From Lineus longissimus (Eukaryota; Nemertea; Pilidiophora; Heteronemertea; Lineidae): a stretch of DNA of 64,000 bases. A program made the translations under genes and the position numbers. Below are positions 25,262 through 35,987 of this stretch, in pieces. The stretch's first letter is position 1, and every line of letters starts with the position of its first letter. The DNA is taken from contig NC_088315.1 in the NCBI RefSeq assembly GCF_910592395.1, positions 4,404,501 to 4,468,500 on the forward strand, written 5' to 3'. The notes beneath the pieces were generated by a model. That model was given only the letters and a program-made list of their open reading frames with translations. It was not told the origin of the DNA and searched no databases.

Positions 25262-26080
25262 TGTGAATGACCAGAGAGATGAGATAGTCACACCTAGGTC
25301 GAATTGGTCCTGGTATCTCCTCAATGTTTCAACATTGTGGCGTAAAAGAGATGAGACCGTCACAACGACCAAATCTGGCCTGGCAACTCCACTTTTTTCT
25401 AATGGTGCAGTAAACCAAACCAAGACCAAAGAGATGAGACAGTCACAGCCAGACCGAATTGGTCCTGGTAGCTCCTCAAATGTTCCAACATAGTGGTGTA
25501 AAAGAGATGAGACAGTCACAACCAGACCGAATTGGTCCTGGTAGCTCATCAAATGTTCCAACATAGTGATGTAAAAGAGATGAGACAGTCACAACCAGAC
25601 CGAATTGGTCCTGGTAGCACCTCAAATGTTCCAACATAGTGGTGTAAAAGAGATGAGACAGTCACAACCAGACCGAATTGGTCCTGGTAGCTCATCAAAT
25701 GTTCCAACATAGTGATGTAAAAGAGATGAGACAGTCACAACCAGACCGAATTGGTCCTGGTAGCTCCTCAAATGTTCCAACATGGTGGTGTAAAAGAGAT
25801 GAGACAGTCACAACCAGACCGAATTGGTCCTGGTAGCTCCTCAAATGTTCCAACATAGTGGTGTAAAAGAGATGAGACAGTCACAACCAGACAGAATTGG
25901 TCCTGGTAGCTCCTCAAATGATCCAACATAGTGATGTAAAAGAGATGAGGCAGTCACAACCAGACCGAATTGGTTCTGGTAGCTCCTCAAATGTTCAAAC
26001 ATAGTGGTTTAAAAGGGAGGAGACAGTCACAACCAGACCAAATATGGCCTGGCAGCTTTTTTTCAACACGGTGCAGTATC
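25262..26080. repeat. 73-bp minisatellite array, ~10-11 copies
   Basis: The unit contains GAGATGAGACAGTCACAACC, a GACCGAATTGGTCCTGGTAG phrase and TCAAATGTTCCAACATAGTG. Spacing between equal points is 73 bp, for example 25501, 25574 and 25647. Central copies are nearly identical and those at both ends are more diverged, as expected from unequal exchange. A 73-bp period shifts frame every copy, so the open frames here are not coding. Confidence 0.93.
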
Positions 26081-26880
26081 AGATACGAGATGGTTTCGAA
26101 AACAGATAGATGAGACAGTAACAATCTGGTGCACTGTGGTGTGAGATAGGCATGACTGACCCACCGCATCACCAAAACGACCAGATAGATGAGACAGACA
26201 CAACCATACTGAATTGGCCTTGGCAACTCCACAATGTTCTAACATGGTGCACTATGAGAGTTGGGACCGTTATAAGCAGAATGAATGATGGCCTGGCAGC
26301 TCGACAATAATCCAACACGATGCAGTATCAGAGATGAGACAGTCTCGCCCAAACCGAATTTCGACGGGCAACATTGCCATACCACAAGAGATAATACAGT
26401 CACAACTTGACCGACACTGGTCTAAAGCTTCACTGTTGTGAAAATGCAACGAGAGAAATAAGAGTCACAACCAGACAGAATTTGACCTGGTGGTTGAACT
26501 GTGTTGCCGCACAGTGCAAGAGATGAGACTGTCACAATCACACGGAAGTGGGAATGGCCACAGAGATAGATAAAGCGAGCCTAGCTGACATAGCGAGGAG
26601 TTGGGACAAGGACAACCAGGCCGAATTAGGCCTTGTTGTCTCAGAAAAAGGTTTGTATAGACCGTTAGGGACCACAGAAATAAAGACAACGTCACAACCA
26701 AGCTCTGTCGCATCAGTTGGACATGTATACTGTTGCCATGCTGTACAGAATGCCTCTGAAAAGGATCTGCTGCTCCATAAAGACCAGGCATGAAGACTTC
26801 GTCACAACCTGTCCCTGTCTAGCAAGTTGGCATATACTGTTGCAATCTTTTGATGTCTCAAAAAAGGATGTGTACCTTCA
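26081..26880. repeat. degenerate copies of the 73-bp satellite
   Basis: Phrases such as GATGAGACAGT, AGTCACAACC and GGCCTGGCAGCT recur at irregular spacing with heavy divergence, grading into unique sequence. No gene is supported. Confidence 0.65.
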
Positions 26881-26884
26881 CCTT

Positions 26885-28105
26885 ATAGTCCATCTATATG
26901 TCTGTCCCCATTTTCGCCGCCGGTTTGTCCACATGACCAGTCTCTCAAGAAGCCAGGCATTGCTCAGGGAACGGAGTTGTTCCTTGATCATGCGGCGGCA
27001 TATGTAAATCGTCTCCCCGAGGTCCACTCTATGTCTGACCCATATTCATCACCTGCTTGTCCCCCAAAAGACCAATCTCTCATGGAGCCAGCCTATGTCA
27101 GGAAACCATAACACCAGAGTTGCTCCTTGATCTTCCTGTGGTATGCTGCGACTTGTCTCCTCGAGGTCCATCTATGTCTGTCCCCATATTCGTCGCCTGC
27201 TTGTCTCCATTACCAGTCTCTCAAGAAGTCAGGCATTGTGTCGTGAATCTGAGAAGCGAGCTGTTCCTTGATCTAAGCCTCCTGCAGTATGCTGCGACTT
27301 GTCTCCTCGAGGTCCATCTATGTCTGTCCCCATATTCGTCGCCTGCTTGTCCCCATTACCAGTCTCTCAAGAAGTCAGGCATTGTGCCATGGATCTGAGA
27401 AGCGAGTTGTTCCTTGATCTAAGCTTCCTGCAGTATGCTGCGACTTGTCTCCTCGAGGTCCATCTATGTCTGTCCCCATATTCTTCGCCTGCTTGTCCCC
27501 ATTACCAGTCTCTCAAAAAGTCAGGCATTGTGCCATGGATCTGAGAAGCGAGTTGTTCCTTGATCTAAGCTTCCTGCAGTATGCTGCGACTTGTCTCCTC
27601 GAGGGCCATCTATGTCTGTCCCCATATTCGTCGCCTGCTTGTCCCCATTACCAGTCTCTCAAAAAGTCAGGCATTGTGCCATGGATCTGAGAAGCGAGTT
27701 TTTCCTTGATCTAAGCTTCCTGCAGTATGCTGCGACTTGTCTCCTCAAGGTCCATCTATGTCTGTTCCCATATTCGTCGCCTGCTTGTCCCCATTACCAG
27801 TCTCTCAAAAAGTCAGGCATTGTGCCATGGAAATGAGAAGCGAGTTGTTCCTTGATCTAAGCTTCCTGCAGTATGCTGCGACTTGTCTCGTCGAGGTCCA
27901 TCTATGTCTGTCCCCATATTCGTCGCCTGCTTGTCCCTATTACCAGTCTCTCAAGAAGTCAGGCATTGTGCCATGGAAATGAGAAGCGAGTTGTTCCTTG
28001 ATCTAAGCTTCCTGCAGTATGCTGCGACTTGTCTCCTCGAGGTCCATGTCTGTCCCCATATTCGTCGTCTGCTTGCCCCCCATTTCCAGTCTCTCAAGAA
28101 GCTTG
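26885..28105. repeat. 146-bp minisatellite array, ~9 copies
   Basis: Equal points (GCTGCGACTTGTCTC) fall at 27145, 27291, 27437, 27583, 27729, 27875 and 28021, a strict 146-bp period. Two more diverged units lie to the left (near 26885 and 27018). Inner copies differ by only a few bases. Each copy has an 81-codon open frame in a different register, an effect of the period rather than evidence of protein. Confidence 0.93.
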
Positions 28106-28189
28106 CCAAGTCGACTTATGTAGGGATGGGCTACTATTTCACTGCGTCTCTGATAGAGATTGGGCTACTATAACATATCTGACTGTGCT

Positions 28190-28690
28190 CCCGAAGACAG
28201 TCACAACCCTGCCATTGGAGAATCCTTTGCATAGGGCAGAGCTACTATCAGACTGTGCTTTTGAAGACAGTCACAACCCTAACTTTGGGGCGTCTTTTGT
28301 ACTGGACTGAGCTCCTATCTGTCTGCACTCTTGAAAAAGTCACAACCCTGCCCCTGCAAGTGACTGTCTCATTTATCTCAACATGTTGGCAACACCCGAA
28401 TCTGTATGAACGTGACCTGATAGGCCCGATTCTGTCTTGTTTTGGATGTTCCTTATCTCTTACTTTGTTGGCTCTCTCTTCGTTTGGCACCACAACCGGA
28501 TTCGATCTGGTTGTGGCCGTCTCATCTACCTCAACATATTGGCAATGCCTGAATCTACATGTGATTGTGACAGGTCTATTTGATCTGGTTGTGGCCATCT
28601 TATAGCAGTCAGACATGATTCAGTGTGGTTTTGACCGTCTCATCTATCTGAAACATTGTGGCAACTTCAGTCCGTTCGAGACTGTCTCAA
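28190..28690. repeat. 73-bp-satellite-related units switching orientation
   Basis: From ~28190 to 28350 the phrase AGTCACAACCCT recurs in forward orientation. From about 28355 the text becomes the reverse complement of the left-hand array (GACTGTCTCATTTATCTC, CAACATGTTGG, TCTGGTTGTGGCCGTCTCAT). The 146-bp array is therefore flanked by related repeats in opposite orientations. Confidence 0.7.
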
Positions 28691-28742
28691 CTCATTCGCC
28701 AAACTGTTAACCAGCTGTCAGAGTTAAAATGCTTGTGGGACG

Positions 28743-28816
28743 GATAACCAGCTGGAAGAGTCAAACCCAGACTGGTCGCACCATTCGAGGCGAGTTGACT
28801 CTTCCAACTGGTTATT
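28743..28816. ncRNA. pre-miRNA-like hairpin candidate
   Basis: Arms 28743-28764 and 28795-28816 pair over 22 positions (20 Watson-Crick, one G-U, one C-A) around a 30-base loop, giving a ~74-nt hairpin of pre-miRNA size. A diverged direct copy of the left arm lies at 28709-28728. It sits at the end of the satellite block. Structure is seen; processing or expression is unknown, and a foldback repeat is the main alternative. Confidence 0.35.
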
Positions 28817-29204
28817 CTACTTACTCAAACTGATGATGATAATGAGGGCTCCATATCCATTTCAGACATAACAACAGCGGTATTAATATCATTATTTAGC
28901 AATATATTTAAATTATTTACATTTGTAATTTCATTCACATATCAGCGTAACATCTAATGAGCATTTTGCTTGCATCACAGACAATTAGCCTGACTAGCTA
29001 ATAAAGCTTAGACTACCGGTACTTCAGTAGTTAAAACACATTAAAACAGTTCGAATAACAAATGTCTTTTTCATTTTCCCTAGAAAATAAGCCACTCGCA
29101 TCTACAGATAGACAGCAATCTACAGGTAGGAGGTTTTGGCACATGACTCATTGACAAGAGAGAGTTTTGGCACACTTCATTATCACCAAGACAATTCCAG
29201 TCCG
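28817..29204. other. 3' flank of the 561-aa gene
   Basis: AT-rich noncoding DNA downstream of the minus-strand stop at 29205. No canonical minus-strand AATAAA was identified within it. Confidence 0.45.
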
Positions 29205-32200
29205 TCAGTGAAGTGCATGCCGTTTAAAGTGTCCCTCTGGGGTTGGGATGTGACTACTCGGCTTACAAGGAAGTCCCACCAACCATTGTGGTTCTGGTTC
29301 CACCGCGACAGCATTTTTATTTGCCGGGCAGAAGTGACGATTATAACACAAATCCTGGTGGTATTCTTTGACTTTCCTGTAATGACTGCTGGTATCTGCA
29401 TAGTCGAGAATGTCCATTTCATCCTGGAAAAGAGAAGGCAGATTAAGTTACAGAATGAGCAGACTGGAAGGAAGGAGACCAGATGAAGATTGTGCATACC
29501 CTTCTCAACAGGGTCCAGTAGCTCAATCAACCCAAAAGACAAATGCCAGCGTTATCTCCTTCAGTAAATTTCATAAATGTAGTCGTTACTGCTAGGACGG
29601 ATTGAGTAATCTGTAATTGCTTCTCCAAGGGGCATTGATATTAGCTCTACTTACATGTACATGAGCAGCCTCCTGATGGTATTCTCCTTTTCTGTATGGG
29701 TCTGCATGTGAAATGTCCGTGTTGGCAACTTGTGGCCAGGTGTCTCCTTCCTGAGCATTGTAGTAGGGGGGAATGGGTGGGTAGTTATACTCGGTTCTCA
29801 CTGCCTTTAAAATGGAAGATAATTGAATATTTTAAGTACGTAGTATAGAGCTTGTAGCTGTGTCTCAGGTTGTGACATTGTCTTTAATACACCAGGAGGC
29901 ACTGTTAAAACCAGCTACTAGTACTGTTGGGTACCAAATCAACAGTATGGATAATGGAAAATGAGTACTTGACTGAATCAAGCCCATGCACCTGGTTTAG
30001 GGTCATTTTCTAAACTCTTTCTTATGCTGACCGGAGAATAATCTCACATACCTGACCATATGATGGGAAATTCCTAATGGTATTGCCCAATATTTTTCCT
30101 TCTGCTGCCTCAGGAACTCTATGAACAACTGGTAATCCTGAACCCCAAATCTCATCATCGGGTTGTAGACTTCGATACTGTGTCCGATCGTGTGAATCTA
30201 CTTGTAAAGTATCATTGGAGAGCTCAATATCCATTGGAAGAGGGTGATTGTCATGTGGTTCATTAAATGATGCTTGAACCAAACGTTCATCTCTATGGGT
30301 TTTTCCTTGGCCTAGCTCATGAGCTGCAAAGGTTTCGGGTTTCAGTCCTTTATGCTGATGTAACTGCTCGTTCATAGCTAAGATTGAAACTGGATCGGAT
30401 GCTGCATAAGATGAAAAATCTGGAAACAAGAACATTTCATTCAGGTTAACCAATGATTACTTTATGGCATTTGCTCATGGCAATTATCATTGCAATTTAC
30501 CATTGAAAATCATTGATATCTTGAAGGGTTCCAACTTCCATCAATCTGTCTCTAGTCCATGTCAATTTAGTAAGATAAGAGTCCCACATCTGTGGAAAAT
30601 AGATGCCTGCTCTTTAAGTCATGAAGTGATGCCATGAACCTACTTTGTCTTGTTGGAGAGGGAGGCAAGCTGTGTATGAGGGAGCGCTTGACTGTCGCAG
30701 AACTGACTTTCGTTAGTGGAGTCATTTTCATCTGAGGGGGTGTCATCCTCCGACTGAAATGCAACATTCAATATCATCATCATCATCATCATCATTACGC
30801 TACCTGCGTTGTAACCCAATTGATTTTTTCCTGGTTTCTCCCCAGGATCAGACCCAGGTCCTATTACGTAGTAGCCAGCAGTGTTAAGCACTAGGGTATG
30901 AGGCTCCTCTATGTCACTTCACGGTGCAATAACATATTTCAAGCAGACATTTACCCCTACCTTTGTTTCATTATTCTCCTCAATGCTTGCGTAGTCTCCT
31001 CAGCATAATCTGAAATAAATTGGAACAATTTCAAATGTAATAAACTGCCTTCGATTAGTAAAGTGTGACTAAGTTTAGGAATGGTCAGTACTCTTAACCA
31101 CACGTGATATCTCCTAAACAGAAAGGAATAAAATATCTTTGAAAAAGTCTGGATTCTCTTGTTTAATATCATGTTTCTGCAAAAGCCATAAGACAATAAT
31201 GGCATGAAATCTTGTCTGGTGTTAAACAGGCCAAGAAGAAATCAGATATATTTACCACTTCCTTGAAACAAACTCTTTGGCTTCAGACTTGATATCAACT
31301 CAGAAGCGATCTCCGATAAAGCTGGTGACTGGAATGAGACATAGTTTGAAGTTATATTCCAAAGGTACATTATGTTCATGGTTCTGTTAACATACACTCG
31401 AAGTATCTGTCATCACAAGGTGTCGAATTCTGACTCTCGGGAGAAGCCACCCTTGCTATTGCCCAACATCTGTAAAAAGCTTTCAATTTAAATCGAATTT
31501 ACCATTTCCGACTGTAATTTTGCACAAATGTTCTGTCATCTTTTCTCTCCAAAAAGTAGTGAAATTGCTTTAGTAAACTCTCACAAAGAAGCCCTGAAAT
31601 AAATGAGCTAATTGTATACTCACACTATCTAGAGAGTTTGCTTGACTTTGTGCAGGAGATTCTTTGTCTTCTTGGCTGAACCGAGCCTGTGTATAACAAG
31701 GGCTCCTGTGATCAGGGGGCATCATCTTGGAGCTTGTTCGTTCGTTCTCCAACGTTCCAATGGAGGCTTCTCCCGATTCATCTTGACTTCTGGATAGTTC
31801 CAAGATCCGAAGCAAATCTTTTTCTGTCCTTTCCTGTACTGATTTACTCAACACAATGGGATCTGGAAGTACAATAAAGTCAAATTCTCAAGACAGCCAA
31901 CACATAGGCATCAAATACAATGAAAGACCTTCACTAAGGCAGAGTTATCCCTTATAGGGAACTCATCAGCAACCAAGAAAATGTCACGGAGAGGATATCA
32001 CTGCAAGGCCAGAGGGACAGGGTGCACCTACCTCTTGCAATCTTATGTGACTTCTTTCCCTTGTTGAAGAGCCCAAGTCTCGTCTGGGAGAAGGAATCAA
32101 GAATTAGAAACAAGAGTAACTACACTAAAAATATGATTTGTGATACATCTCTATACACAAGACAACAGTTTTTCCTCAGGGGAATTTTGGTTTCTGCTTT

Positions 32201-33464
32201 TTACAATTCTTCCTTTTGCAAGTTATAATTGAACTACATGTTATCATATATTGATACAGGCAAATGCATTCCTGGCCATATAAATTTCATCCTGTATAAT
32301 CAACTTACTGTCAGCCTGTTCTGAGTAATTGCACTGAAGCCTTCATTTTGTTGATTTCCTACTTTGGAGTGCTGAAAAACATACTCTAGATTAAACCCCA
32401 TATCAAAATTACAATGTGCCTAGGCAAAAAATACTGACTCAACAATTTTCCAGTCTCTGAACTATTCTCTGTTCTTGCTGGTAAGACTGTCACAGCACCA
32501 CACAGAAAAAGTGATGATCCTAACAATGTTATTGCTAGTCAATGCATCACCATTCAGGATTTGTTAAGTTATGCTTTCTGGTACTGGATTCAGGTGGTAA
32601 TACGAATAGGATGGCCTTAGTCATATTGTACCATATCTCAAATGGAAGCCGCCTGGGGTGCATATAGCCTAGATGACACTAAAACACCACTTGTACTTAC
32701 GGTTGTTATTTCTTGTGCCCTCTTCAGGTGTTTCTTGAAATCTGCTCTTCCACTTTTGTCACACTGAAGAGAAAAAAAAGCAAGATAAGTAAAAAAGAAC
32801 TGATGTATCCATATAGTTTCTTTAAAAAACAACAGACAATCTTTTTATACACTCGGTAATATTATCCAGGAATCAAAAATGAGGATGTCATGGTGAGTCA
32901 GCCACTTACTTGTGTCTTTGCCCTCAGTTTGTTCCTTTCTGAAGCTGTCTTTAGCCGTTTCACTTTCTGACTGGAGGAGGCTGATCCCTGGCTACATTCG
33001 TCACTTACTCTGATATCATTCATGGGGCGATGGGATTCTAGAAACAAAAGATTACAATCTGTTTAGAAGGGGTTTATCAAATGGAGACATAGTTGGTATG
33101 AAGTCAAGTCACAACTCTAATGGAGAAAAACGTTTCCAACATACCATTCTGTTTCATTGGTTTCTGGTCTGCCTTCCCCACTAGTATACCTCCACCACCT
33201 CCCGGTGATGATGCCCTGGCTCGGAACACTGGAGGAAAAAATAAACAAAAAAACTTTCAAACTGGAAAATGGCAAAGACAATATTATATCATTCATATAG
33301 GACCTTCACATAGGCGTCCCCAGAGTTGTCCTTGAGTCTCCAATGAATTTATAAAGAATCTTGATAACATGTATACCTTTTAGGATAGCTTCTCTCAGTT
33401 GATCTTTGTTTTTGTTTGGGGAGGTGGTGCCCTTGGAGGCTCTACGGTGCTGGTGTTTGCCCAT
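29205..33464 (-). CDS. uncharacterised 561-aa protein, low complexity, 13 exons
   Basis: Exons on the minus strand: 33464-33377, 33228-33145, 33037-32910, 32763-32701, 32371-32309, 32083-32032, 31862-31624, 31328-31256, 31009-30961, 30753-30644, 30419-30052, 29804-29655, 29423-29205. All have GT-AG borders and join in one phase to 561 codons plus TGA. The N-terminal 100 residues are Lys/Arg/Ser-rich (MGKHQHRRASKG, KVKRLKT). TRLGLFNKGKKSHKIAR lies near 143-159. A helix EKDLLRILELSRSQ (~173-186) resembles a ubiquitin-interacting motif but has Ile where Ala is usual. The middle is Ser/Gln/Glu-rich and the C-terminus (PIPPYYNAQEGDTW, EYHQDLCYNRHF) Tyr/His-rich. No enzyme domain or membrane span is seen and I do not recognise the family. 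The first coding exon is open upstream of the ATG, so the true start may be earlier. The UGT gene lies divergently. Confidence 0.75.
30774..30905 (-). mobile_element. tRNA-derived SINE copy with (ATG)n tail
   Basis: On the minus strand it starts GAGCCTCATACCCTAGTGCT, has a B-box-like GGGTCTGATCC, and ends in an ATG microsatellite. The same head occurs on the plus strand at 24519. It lies in an intron of the 561-aa gene. Confidence 0.6.
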
Positions 33465-33501
33465 CACATCTTCATCAGTTAAGTACCAGCAGCGGGGCAA
33501 C

Positions 33502-34373
33502 CTGGAACAGTTTATCAAAATAATAATAAAAAGACAATTTAGAACCCCAAAATTAATGGGTCTGCAGACTTGGATATAATTTTTTTTATTTTGGTCCATA
33601 CATACATCGAATTCTCCTTTTTGGTTGATCTTTAATTGCTAACATAATAGAACCATTTATTAATTAATTATAATAGCTGGCTTGTAATTATATGACTCAT
33701 TGTGGCTGCCGCTTTTTCAGGCAACAATAATGCATGTGACATCTCCTTTAAACCAGATGATATTAATCTATAGTAGCATAGGAGTAGGTCCAGATCAATA
33801 ATTTTCCATGTGGGTGTACTATGGAGCAGCATAGCACTGTATGACATCAGTGTTACTATGGTGTTGCAAGCTGAAAGCAGCCAACATTACCAGCAGTATA
33901 ATCTCATCTCTCCCTAGATGAAATCTATTTTCTATTACTGTTTGATACATGCCTGGTAGTTTTTGGTAAGTAGTTGGTGAATGGGGGGGGGGGGGGAAAT
34001 CTCTGTCATGTTGTAGTATACATTGCATATTTGGATCAGATTCACCATTGTAGAATGAAGCAGCCACCTGCATGTCTAAAAGCTGATGCATTTTACCGAC
34101 CCCCCAAACACAAAATCTATACAGTACCTGTATGCCCCCCCCCCCATTATGGGTTTTGTGTGTGATTTTATGCATGATGCGTGCACTAGGCCAGAGTGTG
34201 CTCAGTGTGGTGTAGTCTCGTCCAGCTCTCCTTCGCTGATTTTTTCTGTATTTTACTGTAGAGGATATTTGATTTTACTCCTGATCTGGCATAAAATCTC
34301 AGTGTGTCAGTCAGACACAACACAGAGCCAACAAGCCAACCCTAACCCACTATTTCATTTCTGTTTCCAGGTG
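33502..34373. other. divergent intergenic region with homopolymer runs
   Basis: Lies between the 561-aa gene (minus) and the UGT (plus). It contains a G run near 33984-33995 and a C run near 34135-34144. The UGT ATG is 3 bases after an acceptor (TTTCCAG ending 34370), so a noncoding UGT exon must lie upstream, here or beyond. No TATA box was identified with confidence. Confidence 0.5.
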
Positions 34374-35987
34374 ATGAAAATGGGAACTACAGACCAACTT
34401 CAGGGCATTGCCACGTGGTGTTTATTCGCTGTGGTATCCACATTACTGTGGAGTTCAGCGAAGGCTGGAAAAGTGCTGCTTCTCAGTGTCCAAGTGACGG
34501 GACACCTGAATGAAATGGCAATCATTGGAAAAGAACTTGTAAAAAGTGGTCACGACGTATACATCGTTCTGGACAAAGACCTAAAACAACCGATGCTGTT
34601 TAAAGGAACTGGAATAAAGTACCTTCTTTATTCTTCTGTTGATAAAAATCACACCAAGTTGCCTTTAGATTTATTTGGGGATTCCAAATCATTCGTCGGG
34701 GGAAACGTCGTCGGATATTTAGAGGCGATAACTACAAATCGAGACAGGATAACAAATGACTGTAGCAATGCTTTATATGATGATAATCTGTTACACCAGA
34801 TTAAAGGATTAACATTTGACATTGCCCTGGTTGATGGGTTGGTTCATTGCTATCACTTGATACCGTACGTGTTGGATATTCCTTACATAACCATTTCTTC
34901 AACGGTGTTCCCATATATGACGAGGATGCACCCCCTAATTGCAACACGACCATGCTACATCCAGGGAGATGCAAACACCTATCTCACAAGACTAAAAGTA
35001 TTCTTCGGTAGCATCCTAATTGAACAGTTACCAAAATTCTTCATAAAGGAAAATGAATTTGTGTATTACGCAAAAGACAAGCCATTTTCATCCCTTTATC
35101 ATGTGGTGTCAAAATCAAAGATGTGGTTTATCAAACAAAATCTTATTAGTGATTGTCCAAGACCAGAGATGCCAAATGTTGTCTACATTGGAGGAATGAC
35201 GTCGGGGAGAGCAAACCCCTTGCCCCCGAAATTCCAGGATTTGCTAGACACATCAAAACAGGGTGTGATTTTATTCACAACAGGGACCTCAGTGTCAAAA
35301 CTACCACTAAATGTGACAAAGAAATTTATGACTGCATTCAAGTTTGTGAAAGAGACAGTTGTATGGAGACTCAAATTAGACAAAAAATCAAAACTTGCTG
35401 TGCCAAAAAATGTGAAATTGTTCGACTGGGTTCCACAGAATGATATCCTGGGTCACCCAAATGTGAAATTATTCATCACACACTGTGGAAACAATGGACA
35501 GAATGAAGCACTCTATCACGGAGTACCAATGATTGGTATTCCAATATTTGGAGACCAGTTTTACAATGCGGAACGAATGGTACACAAAGGCTATGGAGAA
35601 CAGCTAGACTTCCAACACATCAACACTGAGGAACTTGTAGAGAAAATCAGAATTGTCCAACTTGTTAAGAAATATCGTGAAAATGCACAACGTGCTTCGA
35701 AACTGATGAAATGGAGGGAACATCCTCTGGATCAGGTCACAAACTGGGTGGAATATATCTTAGAATTCGGAGATGAAGAACTGAAAACAGCTGCTAGCAA
35801 CATGAGTCTTCTTCAGTTTTTGATGTTCGATATTTTTGCTCTGATTGGCTTGGTTTTATTATTTTCAGTTTATACACTAAAGTGGTGTATAATGTCGATC
35901 ATTAGGAGAGTAAGGAGAAAGTTTAAGAAGAAGACATGCACTGGAAAATCGCCATCCAATCAAGATACAAAGAAGAAAACACAATAA
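34374..35987 (+). CDS. UDP-glycosyltransferase (UGT family, membrane-bound)
   Basis: One coding exon of 537 codons plus TAA. UGTs transfer a sugar from a UDP-sugar to small lipophilic acceptors in the ER lumen. A signal peptide lies in the first ~35 residues (GIATWCLFAVVSTLLWSSAKA). It is followed by KVLLLSVQVTGHLNEM, where the His matches the position of the catalytic His. The C-terminal donor-binding signature lies at about 350-395: FDWVPQNDILGHPNVKLFIT, HCGNNGQNEA, GVPMIGIPIFGDQFYNAERM. A membrane span is near 484-506, with a long Lys-rich cytosolic tail (KKKTQ end) typical of ER retention. The frame is open back to 34086, but the acceptor at 34370 and the signal peptide favour ATG 34374 (34380 also possible). 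Donor sugar and substrate cannot be told. AATAAA lies at 36062-36067. Confidence 0.93.
   Translation: MKMGTTDQLQGIATWCLFAVVSTLLWSSAKAGKVLLLSVQVTGHLNEMAIIGKELVKSGHDVYIVLDKDLKQPMLFKGTGIKYLLYSSVDKNHTKLPLDLFGDSKSFVGGNVVGYLEAITTNRDRITNDCSNALYDDNLLHQIKGLTFDIALVDGLVHCYHLIPYVLDIPYITISSTVFPYMTRMHPLIATRPCYIQGDANTYLTRLKVFFGSILIEQLPKFFIKENEFVYYAKDKPFSSLYHVVSKSKMWFIKQNLISDCPRPEMPNVVYIGGMTSGRANPLPPKFQDLLDTSKQGVILFTTGTSVSKLPLNVTKKFMTAFKFVKETVVWRLKLDKKSKLAVPKNVKLFDWVPQNDILGHPNVKLFITHCGNNGQNEALYHGVPMIGIPIFGDQFYNAERMVHKGYGEQLDFQHINTEELVEKIRIVQLVKKYRENAQRASKLMKWREHPLDQVTNWVEYILEFGDEELKTAASNMSLLQFLMFDIFALIGLVLLFSVYTLKWCIMSIIRRVRRKFKKKTCTGKSPSNQDTKKKTQ

Noticed and set aside
25175-25564. 129-codon minus-strand frame
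   Set aside because: 73-bp satellite sequence; the unit length is not a multiple of three and repeats drift through frames.
25262-28105. CRISPR-like regular repeats
   Set aside because: Units are contiguous without unique spacers, and the genome is eukaryotic.
27057-28173. Series of overlapping ~81-codon frames
   Set aside because: They repeat every 146 bp in shifting registers; an artefact of the minisatellite.
30501-30589. Exon-like 89-nt block (minus) starting MWDSYLTK with splice-like borders
   Set aside because: Inserting it between the flanking exons of the 561-aa gene gives a stop; the direct join of 30644 to 30419 keeps frame.
34086-34373. 96-codon upstream extension of the UGT frame
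   Set aside because: It contains a splice acceptor at the end and would bury the signal peptide; UGTs start at the signal peptide.
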